Notes: generated from the letters alone by a model not told the origin. Shown: positions 7,690-14,262, counted from the stretch's first letter. The stretch: 17,742 bases of DNA from Eubacteriales bacterium (GCA_030528845.1 JAUMYC010000025.1:1-17742); one strand, 5' to 3'. A program made the numbers and translations.

Positions 7690-8550
7690 ATGCAGATCAA
7701 CGATCGATGTCTTCCCTGTTTGGTGAATCAGGCGGTGAGAGTGGCGGAGCTGACGGGCACACAGGACAGGCACGGGCTGTACAGGAAATTCTTTGCATGC
7801 CTCGCGGAGGCGGATTTTACGAAGTCCAACCCGGAGCTTCTGGGCGAATTCTTCGCCATCGTGAAGGAGCATTTGGGGAATGCCGACCCGTATCGGGAAA
7901 TGAAGCTGCACTATGACAGGGTGTTTCTGGAACTGCTGCCGGAATTTACGCGTAGGATCGAGCGGGCGCGGGATCCGTTCCGCGAGGCGGTGAAATATGC
8001 GGCGGTCGGCAATTTGATCGATTTCAGTCCGATCCATGCGATCACGCAGGAAGAGGTGTTCGCGGCGATCGAAAAGCTGAGCGAAAAGGAACTCGTGCCG
8101 GATGACTCGGGCGCGCTGCTCGAGGACGTGCGCAGGGCGAAGAGGATATTATATATCGGCGATAACTGCGGAGAGATCGCGCTGGACAGGCTGCTCGTCG
8201 AGCGCATGCGCGCGGAGAAGCCGACGGCGCAGATCGCGTTCGCTGTACGGGGAGAGGCCATCGTGAACGACGCGCTGACGGAAGACGCGATCGCAGTGGG
8301 CATGGACGAGCTCGCGCAGATCGTCTCCAACGGGGATCGGTCTCAAGGCACGGTGCTGCCCCGGGTGAGCGAGGAGTTTCGGGAGATCTATGACGCGGCG
8401 GACGTGATCGTTTCCAAAGGGCAGGCAAATTTCGAAAGCCTGAGCGAAGAAAAGGGAAATGTATATTTTCTGATGATGGTCAAGTGTGCGGTGATCGCTG
8501 GGTACACCGGCGTGCCGGAGGGCAGCATGGTATGCATGCGCCGCAGGTAA
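7690..8550 (+). CDS. DUF89 / ARMT1-like metal-dependent phosphatase
   Basis: This 286-residue protein belongs to the DUF89 (damage-control phosphatase, ARMT1-like) family. Such proteins are metal-dependent and in studied members remove phosphate from unwanted or damaged phosphometabolites; the substrate of this subgroup is not known to me. Visible motifs are C7-x2-C10 near the N terminus, GDNCGE (157-162) with likely metal ligands D158 and N159, VRG and NDA near 187-195, and SKGQANFESL (242-251). The start at 7690 follows AGGAGGAAGGGAG (7669-7681); an in-frame ATG at 7657 lies upstream of this site. The protein looks full length. It is divergent from the SufC/B-like pair, with only 139 nt between start codons, so shared control is possible. 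A bidirectional terminator follows. Confidence 0.85.
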   Translation: MQINDRCLPCLVNQAVRVAELTGTQDRHGLYRKFFACLAEADFTKSNPELLGEFFAIVKEHLGNADPYREMKLHYDRVFLELLPEFTRRIERARDPFREAVKYAAVGNLIDFSPIHAITQEEVFAAIEKLSEKELVPDDSGALLEDVRRAKRILYIGDNCGEIALDRLLVERMRAEKPTAQIAFAVRGEAIVNDALTEDAIAVGMDELAQIVSNGDRSQGTVLPRVSEEFREIYDAADVIVSKGQANFESLSEEKGNVYFLMMVKCAVIAGYTGVPEGSMVCMRRR

Positions 8551-8594
8551 AAAGAAGACCGCGCTGTCCCGGAGAACCCTGACAGAAGAAAAAA

Positions 8595-8616
8595 AGCCGG
8601 CATGCCGGCTTTTTTT
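8595..8616. terminator. Bidirectional terminator (16-bp palindrome with A/T tracts)
   Basis: AGCCGGCATGCCGGCT (8595-8610) is a perfect palindrome preceded by seven A (8589-8595) and followed by T's to 8616. It works as an intrinsic terminator in both directions: for the DUF89 gene on plus, and for the DprA-like gene on minus. Confidence 0.85.
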
Positions 8617-8638
8617 ATGAGTTCTTTTCGGAGAGCAA

Positions 8639-8674
8639 GAGGCCCCTTTTCTTTTTCCAAAGAAAAGGGGCCTC
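8639..8674. repeat. Perfect 16-bp hairpin after DprA-like gene
   Basis: GAGGCCCCTTTTCTTT (8639-8654) pairs perfectly with its complement at 8659-8674 around a TTCC loop. It begins 10 nt after the stop codon of the minus-strand DprA-like gene. No T-tract follows on either strand, so it may stabilise the transcript 3' end, with termination at the next hairpin (8595-8616). Confidence 0.6.
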
Positions 8675-8684
8675 GCCGTTATCT

Positions 8685-9671
8685 TTAATAGATCAGGTGC
8701 CGGTCGTCGAATACGGAGAGCTGCTCGCCCTCCTGCTGCATCCAGCGGGTGCGCAGCTGGGCGAAGTCGAGCTTTTCCGCGCCTTCGATGCCGACTGCGC
8801 CGCGCTTGATGAGCATGGCGTTGCCGGAGAAGAGGTCGGTCTCCCAGCAGAACATGCGCTCGGTGTAGCGGCTGCGCAGGGCTTCCGCCGCTCCGTCCCA
8901 TGTGTCGCCGCGCTTGTATTCGCAGCCAAGCACATAGGAGACCGTGCCCGTGGCATAGAGGCATTTGCTGCGCGCGCGCGCGTTTTGCGATTGGACCGCC
9001 GCGCCGGGATGCACCACAGAACAGGCCACGGCACGCCTCTGGCGGATCAGCTCGCTCAGCTCCTCGCGCTGCAGCGCTTCGTTCATGCCGCCGGGCAGCC
9101 ATGCGATGAGCCTGCCGCCGTTGTCGAGCAGGCGGCATTCGGCGGTCCGGTCCAGCCCGCTGGTGCCGCTGGTGGCAAAGACGGCCTGCGCCTGCGCGGC
9201 GCGGTCGGCCAGAAGGACCGTCTCGCGCCGGGTGCGCTCCTCTCCGGGCACAGAGCCGGCAAAGGCCAGCGCGGGCTCGCGGAAGAGGTTCATATTGCCG
9301 CTGATATAGAGCACCGGCGGCGCGCTCTGCCCGAGGCGGCGCTTGAGGGTCGCGGGGTAGCGCTTGTCCACGCAGGTGATCAGCTCGATCCCGCTGCGGT
9401 CGTAATTGTCCATTTCGTAGGTGAGCGAGACCATGCGCTCCATGAGCACGACCAGCCTGTGCGCTTCGTTTTCGCTCACGCCCAGCTCCTGCATCAGCTC
9501 GCCGATGTCGCGCCCGAACATCCATCCGGGGGCGGCGTTGAGCCGACGGGCGAGGGTCTGCTCCAGCGCGTGAAATTCCTGCGGGCTGAGCGGGTCGAAC
9601 AGTTCCTGTCTTGTGGCGGACATGCGGCAGCACAGCAGCATGACGGCGATGGAATCGTTGCTTTGCGACAT
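8685..9671 (-). CDS. DprA/Smf-like Rossmann-fold protein, divergent
   Basis: This 328-residue protein resembles DprA (Smf), which loads RecA on incoming single-stranded DNA during transformation, but its core motifs are altered. Residues 100-128 read like the DprA entry segment: DKRYPATLK, then PPVLYISGN. The usual GSR motif is AGSV (138-141). The SGxAxGID motif is SGTSGLDRTAE (168-178). GGRLIAWLPGGMNE (185-198) matches the next strand and loop. SGNAMLIKRGA (282-292) matches the C-terminal GNxLIxxGA. The first 95 residues form a helical domain unlike the usual SAM domain. Start 9671 follows AGGAGG, 7 nt away. DprA-like proteins also occur in defence and nucleotide-binding contexts, so competence is not certain. 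The motif changes suggest altered ligand use. It is monocistronic and flanked by hairpins. Confidence 0.75.
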   Translation of the reverse strand: MSQSNDSIAVMLLCCRMSATRQELFDPLSPQEFHALEQTLARRLNAAPGWMFGRDIGELMQELGVSENEAHRLVVLMERMVSLTYEMDNYDRSGIELITCVDKRYPATLKRRLGQSAPPVLYISGNMNLFREPALAFAGSVPGEERTRRETVLLADRAAQAQAVFATSGTSGLDRTAECRLLDNGGRLIAWLPGGMNEALQREELSELIRQRRAVACSVVHPGAAVQSQNARARSKCLYATGTVSYVLGCEYKRGDTWDGAAEALRSRYTERMFCWETDLFSGNAMLIKRGAVGIEGAEKLDFAQLRTRWMQQEGEQLSVFDDRHLIY

Positions 9672-9720
9672 AGGATCCTCCTGCTGTAGTCTTATGCGAA
9701 CGCCCCTGTTTGCGGGCGGC

Positions 9721-9746
9721 TTGTGTTCGTATCTATTGTAACACAA
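9721..9746. promoter_or_regulatory. Possible operator, TTGTGTT/AACACAA inverted repeat
   Basis: Seven-base perfect arms (9721-9727 and 9740-9746) flank 12 bases that contain the minus-strand -10 box. The position suits a repressor of the DprA-like gene. It does not match the Firmicute LexA box. Confidence 0.35.
9735..9740 (-). promoter_or_regulatory. Extended -10 box (TGT-TACAAT) of DprA-like gene
   Basis: TACAAT reads on the minus strand at 9740-9735 and is preceded by TGT, an extended -10. No good -35 is visible (TCGCAA at 17 nt). The leader would be about 57 nt and contains a small CGCCC/GGGCG hairpin (9701-9718). Confidence 0.45.
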
Positions 9747-9791
9747 ATTTGCATTCTTTGCGACAGGCGGGTGGGATTTTGAAGCGGAATA

Positions 9792-9800
9792 TGGTAAGAT
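9792..9800 (+). promoter_or_regulatory. Extended -10 box (TGG-TAAGAT) of CXXC/polyferredoxin operon
   Basis: TAAGAT (9795-9800) has five of six consensus bases and is preceded by TGG, an extended -10. The -35 region (TGGGAT at 17 nt) is poor. The start site would be about 15 nt before the ATG at 9821, just upstream of the GGAGGG site at 9808-9813, giving a very short leader. Confidence 0.4.
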
Positions 9801-9820
9801 AGAAAACGGAGGGATGTTCT

Positions 9821-9958
9821 ATGAAAAATAGGATGATTACGATCGCGCTGCTGGTCGTCGGCGCAGGGTTTATCCTGCTCGGCCTGCATCGCAATGAGGT
9901 CGCCACGGTGCTGCGCAAGGCGATCGTCGTATGTCTGGAGTGTGTTGGCATTGGCTGA
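9821..9958 (+). CDS. CD1871A-family CXXC microprotein, single membrane helix
   Basis: This 45-residue protein begins MKNRMITIALLVVGAG. One hydrophobic helix spans about residues 6-22, followed by a short amphipathic part and the C-terminal end VCLECVGIG with a CXXC pair (residues 38 and 41). Both the layout and the LECVGIG end match what I recall of the small Clostridia family named CD1871A (CXXC motif-containing). The start is set by GGAGGG at 9808-9813, 7 nt upstream, and the extended -10 at 9792. The stop overlaps the probable TTG start of the membrane polyferredoxin gene, so the two are translated together. The CXXC is likely redox active or binds metal and could pass electrons to the polyferredoxin. 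That function is inference; the family has no established biochemical role that I know. Confidence 0.85.
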   Translation: MKNRMITIALLVVGAGFILLGLHRNEVATVLRKAIVVCLECVGIG

Positions 9959-10820
9959 GTGGAAGGTTTCGCCCCGAAGGATCATTCAGATCGCCTTTTC
10001 CGCGCTGAGCAACGGCTATGTCGCGGGCTTCCTCGGCAAGGGGATGTACAAGGGCGCGGGCAAGCGCTTCTGTCTGCCGGGGCTGAATTGCTATTCCTGC
10101 CCGGGCGCGCTTGGCTCCTGTCCCATCGGCGCGCTGCAGGCGGTGCTGGGCAGCTGGAAGTACAAAATGAGCTTTTACGTCGTCGGCGTCCTGATTTTTA
10201 TCGGCGCGCTGGTCGGACGCCTCGCCTGCGGTTTTCTCTGTCCGTTCGGCCTTCTGCAGGACCTTCTGCATAAGATCCCCCTGCCGTGGAAGCGCAAGAA
10301 CCTGCCCGGCCACAGATGGCTGATCTGGCTAAAATATGTCGTGTTGGCCGTGTTCGTCGTGCTGCTGCCGCTTGCGGCGGTGGACATGGTCGGTCAGGGG
10401 CAGCCGTGGTTCTGCAAGTGGATCTGTCCTTCCGGCACGATCAGCGGCTGGATGCAGGTGAGCCTCTCGCCCCAGCTGCGCAGCCAGATCGGCTTCCTCT
10501 TCAGCTGGAAGAGCGCGGTGTGCATCGCCATCCTCGTGCTCAGCGTGTTCATAAACCGGCCCTTCTGCAAGTATGTCTGCCCGCTCGGCGCGGCCTACGG
10601 CATGGTGCAGAAATGGGCGCTCTTTCGCATCCGCTGCGACGAAAGCGCCTGCGTACACTGCGGAAAATGTAAAAACGTATGCCCCATGGGCGTGGATCCG
10701 AGCGTGAACAGCGGCAGCGCGGAATGCATCCAGTGCCGCGAATGCATCCGGGCATGCCCGACGAAGGCGCTCCGGCAGGGCCTGAGCGAAGCAAAACCAA
10801 AGGAGGCAGAGGCAAAATGA
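9951..10820 (+). CDS. NapH-type membrane polyferredoxin, 4Fe-4S binding
   Basis: This protein, about 289 residues, is a membrane-bound electron carrier of the NapH/CcoG-like 4Fe-4S family. Hydrophobic helices lie near residues 73-90, 125-147 and 186-202. The cysteine motifs are CLPGLNCYSC plus C57 (41-57), ACGFLCP (C93, C97), FCKWICP (C155, C159) and FCKYVCP (C206, C210). They are followed by two ferredoxin clusters, CVHCGKCKNVCP (C234-C244) and CIQCRECIRACP (C259-C269). No ATG suits; TTG at 9951 lies 10 nt after GGAG (9937-9940) and overlaps the stop of the microprotein. An in-frame ATG at 9894 lies fully inside that gene and is unlikely. The stop overlaps the next start (ATGA). Such proteins pass electrons to or from membrane redox partners; no partner oxidoreductase is encoded nearby. 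Confidence 0.88.
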   Translation: MAEWKVSPRRIIQIAFSALSNGYVAGFLGKGMYKGAGKRFCLPGLNCYSCPGALGSCPIGALQAVLGSWKYKMSFYVVGVLIFIGALVGRLACGFLCPFGLLQDLLHKIPLPWKRKNLPGHRWLIWLKYVVLAVFVVLLPLAAVDMVGQGQPWFCKWICPSGTISGWMQVSLSPQLRSQIGFLFSWKSAVCIAILVLSVFINRPFCKYVCPLGAAYGMVQKWALFRIRCDESACVHCGKCKNVCPMGVDPSVNSGSAECIQCRECIRACPTKALRQGLSEAKPKEAEAK

Positions 10821-11722
10821 TCGTACCCGCACCGCTCTTTCGAGACCCGATCTACGACGGCGCAGCCGATCCGATGATCATCAAAAATGAACAAAACGGC
10901 CTGTATTACATGTTTTATACCCAGCGCAGGGGAAACCAGCATGTCACCGGCGTGTCCTACTGCTACGGCTCGCCCATCGGCGTGGCGGAATCGGCCGACG
11001 GCGCAAAATGGCATTATGTCGGCGCGCTGGATCTGGCGTTTGAGTTTGGCCACAACACCTATTGGGCGCCGGAGATCGTCTGGAACCCGGACGACGGAAA
11101 ATATCATATGTTCGTCTCGTATATCCGGGGCATTTATATCGACTGGGAAGGCGTGGCCACCATCGAGCACTATATCTCCGCCGATCTGTTCCATTGGGAG
11201 CACATCGGGCCGCTCAGCTTCGGCTCCTCGCGCATCATCGACCCGTGCATCTACCGCCTGCCCGGCGGCGCATGGCGCATGTGGTATAAGGACGAGCGTA
11301 ATGAATCGCACACCTGCTATGCCGACAGCGCGGACCTGTACGAATGGCAGTATGTCGGCGAGGCGACCAGCGACTGCGGGCAGGAGGGCCCGAACGTATT
11401 CGCGCTCGGCGGAAAATACTGGCTCATCGCGGATATCTGGAGGGGCCTTGCGGTCTATTCCTCCGACGATCTGACGCATTTTGTCCGGCAGGAGCAGGAC
11501 ATCCTTGAGGAAGCCGGCACGCGCGCGCAGGACACGGCCCGGGGCCATCACGCCGACGTGATGGTGGTCGGAGACCGCGCGTTTATCGTGTATTTTGTGC
11601 ATTTTGATCCCGAATATCATCCGCGTTCGGCAGTGCAGATGGCCGAGCTGAAGATCGAAAACGGGCTGCTCGTGTGCGAGAGGAATGCCGAATTTGAAGC
11701 CGACTGGCGCGAAAACGCCTGA
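10817..11722 (+). CDS. GH43-like five-bladed beta-propeller glycosidase
   Basis: This 301-residue protein has no signal peptide and is probably cytoplasmic. It shows a GH43/GH-F clan propeller pattern. DPM with D18 sits near the start and WAPEIVW (83-89) follows. IDPCIYR with D142 begins the next blade, and GQEGPNVF with E190 is the likely catalytic acid. These match the Asp/Asp/Glu triad positions of GH43 (arabinanase, xylosidase and related). H244/H245 in RGHHADV fits the metal-site histidine seen in such propellers. Start 10817 follows AGGAGG (10801-10806) and overlaps the polyferredoxin stop by 4 nt (ATGA). Coupling of a glycosidase-like gene to a membrane polyferredoxin is odd and may be fortuitous operon growth. 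The substrate is unknown; being intracellular, it may act on imported short oligosaccharides. Confidence 0.8.
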   Translation: MIVPAPLFRDPIYDGAADPMIIKNEQNGLYYMFYTQRRGNQHVTGVSYCYGSPIGVAESADGAKWHYVGALDLAFEFGHNTYWAPEIVWNPDDGKYHMFVSYIRGIYIDWEGVATIEHYISADLFHWEHIGPLSFGSSRIIDPCIYRLPGGAWRMWYKDERNESHTCYADSADLYEWQYVGEATSDCGQEGPNVFALGGKYWLIADIWRGLAVYSSDDLTHFVRQEQDILEEAGTRAQDTARGHHADVMVVGDRAFIVYFVHFDPEYHPRSAVQMAELKIENGLLVCERNAEFEADWRENA

Positions 11723-11740
11723 CCGGAGAGGAGGCACAAA

Positions 11741-12286
11741 ATGCAGGGCGTACAAAGGATGAAAGTCGTGCTGGCGGAGCATTGCGGCGAATGGGAAACG
11801 GAATACAGGCGCGAGGAAGCGCAGATCAGAGGCGCAATGGGCCCGAACCTTCTGGATATCCGGCACGTCGGCAGCACCTCCATCCGAACGATCTGCGCAA
11901 AGCCTATTTTGGATATCGCCGTCCTGCTCAAGGACTATGAAGCCATGGAGATCCCCAAAATGGAAGAGATCGGCTACCGATACATGGGGCCGAGAAACGA
12001 CGAGGATTCCCGGAGGCTGTTTGTCCGCTATGTAGAACGGGGAGCGGAGAAGGAGATCGCGCTTGCGCATGTACACTGCTATCGCATCGAGGCGCAGGAG
12101 GATTTTGAACTGTTGGTCGGTTTTCGCGATTATCTGAACGCGCATCCCGAAGACGCCCGGCGCTACGACCTGATCAAGCGGCGGCTGGCCGGGGAATACA
12201 GCGACGACCGCTTTGCCTATTCCGACGGAAAACGGGCGTTTATCGAGGAGATCAACAGAAAGATACGAGAAGAGACAATGCGGTAG
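11741..12286 (+). CDS. GrpB family (UPF0157) nucleotidyltransferase-like protein
   Basis: This 181-residue protein matches the GrpB/UPF0157 family, related to the nucleotidyltransferase superfamily. The characteristic HVGSTSI segment (42-48) is followed by AKPILDIAV (53-61), whose aspartate with the GS motif resembles the nucleotidyltransferase active site. The C-terminal FRDYLNAHPEDARRYDLIKRRLA (128-150) is typical of the family. Usually the loop after GSTSI reads PGL; here it is RTI. It starts 18 nt after the propeller gene stop, with GAGAGGAGG upstream, so it is probably the last gene of the operon. A terminator follows 7 nt after the stop. The cellular role of the family is not established; the link to its neighbours is unclear. 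Confidence 0.85.
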   Translation: MQGVQRMKVVLAEHCGEWETEYRREEAQIRGAMGPNLLDIRHVGSTSIRTICAKPILDIAVLLKDYEAMEIPKMEEIGYRYMGPRNDEDSRRLFVRYVERGAEKEIALAHVHCYRIEAQEDFELLVGFRDYLNAHPEDARRYDLIKRRLAGEYSDDRFAYSDGKRAFIEEINRKIREETMR

Positions 12287-12292
12287 CAAAAG

Positions 12293-12328
12293 CGCCCGCC
12301 GGAAGGAGGCTTTCTCCTTCGGCGGGCG
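12293..12328. terminator. Bidirectional terminator-like hairpin between convergent genes
   Basis: CGCCCGCCG plus AAGGAG (12293-12308, one bulged G) pairs with CTCCTTCGGCGGGCG (12314-12328) around a five-base loop. On minus it is followed by CTTTTGC; on plus by GTTTGG. It separates the GrpB gene from the minus-strand TIM-barrel gene. Confidence 0.75.
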
Positions 12329-12355
12329 GTTTGGTTGTATGAAACAGAGAGGAAA

Positions 12356-13180
12356 TCAGCGCATCATTTCGCAGAAGCGCAGGGCCTTTTCGTGGGCCAG
12401 CGCGAGCACGCCGGCCGGATCAAGGTGGGCATAGCGGTCGTGGGTCGTGCGGTCGGGCTTGTTTTTCGTGGTCAGCTCGAAGGTGAGCGGGCCGCGGAAA
12501 TCGACCGCGCGCAGGCGGCGCGCAATGCCCGGCCAGTCTGCGATGCCGTCGAAGGGGAAGAGGTGCGCGTCGTCGTGCCAGGTGATCTGCGCGCCGGTGA
12601 TGCCCATGTTGTCGTTGAGGTGGGTCGCAAAGAGCTTGTCGCCGTATTTTGCGATGAGATCGCGGCTGTGGTTGTAGCACATCTCGTGGCCCGTGTCGAT
12701 GCTGAAGCCGGCGGCGGGGCTGCTCCAGAGGTGTTCCCGGATGGTCTCGAGGTATTTTTCGCCCTCGGTGTTCTCGAAGGCGATGCGCATGCCCAGCTGT
12801 TCCGCGCGGCGCAGCAGGCGCGAGAAGCGCTCTACGCCGATCTCGTTGGGGCGTTCCTCGCCAAAGCCGATGAACACATGGCAGACCATGACCGGCGCGC
12901 CGGCGGCATGGCTCTGTTCCAGACAGGCGATCTGCTCGGCCAGAGCGGCTTCGCCCTCGTCGCCCTCCTCCCAGAGCAGATGCACGCGGGTGAACGGTGC
13001 GTGCACGGATTGCAGCGCAAGCGCGTTTTGGCGGATGCGCTCGGCATGCGCGGCGATATCGATCTCGGGCGAGGTCGCGTCGATAAAGCAGCCGTCAAAG
13101 CCGGCCTGCTTCACCAGCGGGATGAGATCATATTGGCTCATCTGCGCGGAGCAGACGCTCAGGTTGATCGCGGTCTTCAT
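12356..13180 (-). CDS. Sugar phosphate isomerase/epimerase, TIM barrel
   Basis: This 274-residue protein belongs to the AP-endonuclease-2 like TIM-barrel superfamily of sugar isomerases and epimerases (COG1082 type). Likely metal ligands are E136 (FENTEG), D162 (SIDTGHE), H187 (THLNDN) and E235 (TFELT). The overall length is normal for the family. Start 13180 follows GGAG (13194-13191), 10 nt upstream. It lies 34 nt after the stop of the secreted SH3-like protein gene and is probably in the same operon. The reaction cannot be named; the family acts on keto-sugars, inositols and related compounds. It differs clearly from the other TIM-barrel protein encoded at 14722-15489: the metal-site surroundings differ, so the two are not recent duplicates. 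Confidence 0.85.
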   Translation of the reverse strand: MKTAINLSVCSAQMSQYDLIPLVKQAGFDGCFIDATSPEIDIAAHAERIRQNALALQSVHAPFTRVHLLWEEGDEGEAALAEQIACLEQSHAAGAPVMVCHVFIGFGEERPNEIGVERFSRLLRRAEQLGMRIAFENTEGEKYLETIREHLWSSPAAGFSIDTGHEMCYNHSRDLIAKYGDKLFATHLNDNMGITGAQITWHDDAHLFPFDGIADWPGIARRLRAVDFRGPLTFELTTKNKPDRTTHDRYAHLDPAGVLALAHEKALRFCEMMR

Positions 13181-13214
13181 GGCGGCATTTCTCCTTTTTT
13201 GCTGATAGGCTGCG

Positions 13215-14057
13215 TCAGTCGGCAAAGAACAGGCCGTCGAAGACCTCGGAGGAGAAGAACAGCCCGTCTTTGGTCGTGATCTCGTAGCCGCTCGGGGCCA
13301 GATGCAGCCAGCCCGCGCCCCATTCGTCGCCGAGCCATTCGTGCTGATCCGGCACGATGTATACCCATTCGATGTCGTCCGTAGCGACGAGCCACGCGGT
13401 GTCGCCTGCCTTGAGCATGACGGCGACATCCGGGTTGGTGCGGCTGATGCACAGGTCGAGATCATGCAGGAGGGTGACCTTCGTGCCCATGGGGTAGAGG
13501 TCGCGCGGCATCTCCAGAACGCCGTTGATGCGCGTGTTCTGCGTGGCCTCGTCGTAGCCGGTGCACAGCACAAGGTCGCACGGGCGATACCAGGTGTGCA
13601 GCACGTTGCCGCGCACCACGCCGCCGAGCAGACCGTCTTCACGCACGGTGATCTCCTGCGCAGAGACGTCGATCAGCCCAATATGTTCGAGCGTGCCGGC
13701 GCAGTAGGAGTAGAGATGGCAGGCGGGGTCGTCGCTCCAGCCGTCCTCGGAGATGAGCAGCAGGGCGTCGTCGGAGACGTCTTCCACGCGCAGGGCGTAG
13801 AGGCGGCCGTTGAGCTGAACTCCCTCGCCCTTGACGTTCGCCCCGCCGACGGAGAGCTTATAGGCGGACATGCCGCTCTCCTCGTCGGTCTGCGTGGCAA
13901 AGGAGATCTGCTCGGCCGTTCCGTCGCCGTCCAGATCGATCTGATCTCCGCTGAAGAGCTCGACGAGCTCGCCGGAGGGAAGGACACTCGCCTCGGCGGC
14001 ATAGCCCGCGCAGGCGATAAACAGGCAAAGGCAGAGGATAAGGATGCACTTTTTCAT
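13215..14057 (-). CDS. Secreted protein with DxDxDG loop and SH3-like domain
   Basis: This 280-residue protein has an N-terminal signal peptide (MKKCILILCLCLFIACAGYA, cleavage likely near 20-23). A lipobox-like FIAC is present but its position -3 residue is unusual, so Sec cleavage is preferred. A calcium-loop like motif DLDGDG (41-46) precedes a beta-rich middle. Residues 210-262 look SH3-like, with LKAGD...WVYI...WGAGWLHLAP. The start is set by AAAGGAGG at 14076-14068, 10 nt upstream of 14057. I do not recognise a named family: it may bind a cell wall or other extracellular target. It is coupled in operon to the TIM-barrel gene 34 nt downstream. SH3-like domains in secreted Firmicute proteins often bind peptidoglycan, so a wall role is inference only. 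Confidence 0.75.
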   Translation of the reverse strand: MKKCILILCLCLFIACAGYAAEASVLPSGELVELFSGDQIDLDGDGTAEQISFATQTDEESGMSAYKLSVGGANVKGEGVQLNGRLYALRVEDVSDDALLLISEDGWSDDPACHLYSYCAGTLEHIGLIDVSAQEITVREDGLLGGVVRGNVLHTWYRPCDLVLCTGYDEATQNTRINGVLEMPRDLYPMGTKVTLLHDLDLCISRTNPDVAVMLKAGDTAWLVATDDIEWVYIVPDQHEWLGDEWGAGWLHLAPSGYEITTKDGLFFSSEVFDGLFFAD

Positions 14058-14109
14058 GGAATTCGTTCCTCCTTTTGTGGCTTTGGGGATACTTATTCGA
14101 CGCAAACGC

Positions 14110-14133
14110 GGCCTGTCCTGTTGCATACAGGCC
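14110..14133. repeat. Inverted repeat GGCCTGT/ACAGGCC in divergent region
   Basis: Seven-base perfect arms around 10 bases lie between the start codons of the secreted protein (minus) and the P-loop protein (plus). They are 53 nt upstream of the minus start, so they may be in its leader or promoter. The arms share AGGCCT with the hairpin at 17694-17733, which may be chance. Confidence 0.4.
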
Positions 14134-14192
14134 TCAAAAGGAGAAAAAATGGCGCTCAAAGCGCGGCGGAAAGGGCTCGGGGCAGAAATACT

Positions 14193-14221
14193 TTGACGAA
14201 ACGCCCAAGCTTGTGTATAAT
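14193..14221 (+). promoter_or_regulatory. Strong sigma-A promoter, P-loop/TIM operon
   Basis: TTGACG (14193-14198, five of six) and TATAAT (14216-14221, perfect) are separated by 17 nt. Transcription should begin near 14228, giving a leader of about 35 nt before the ATG at 14263. This is the clearest promoter in the window along with that at 2035. Confidence 0.85.
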
Positions 14222-14262
14222 GTCTTCACAGACCAAAATACTCCATCGGGAGGGATGTTCCA

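Noticed and set aside
9697..9729. CGAAC and GTTCG sequences upstream of the DprA-like gene, considered as a LexA (SOS) box.
   Set aside because: The halves are more than 20 bases apart; the Firmicute LexA site needs GAAC and GTTC four bases apart.
9894..9950. In-frame ATG at 9894 as the start of the polyferredoxin.
   Set aside because: It lies deep inside the microprotein gene, lacks a ribosome binding site and gives an Arg/Cys-rich extension unlike the family.
14149..14196. A 15-codon reading frame (MALKARRKGLGAEIL) with AAAAGGAG five bases upstream.
   Set aside because: Its end overlaps the -35 of the promoter at 14193, so that promoter cannot transcribe it, and no upstream promoter is visible. 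Kept only as a remote possibility.
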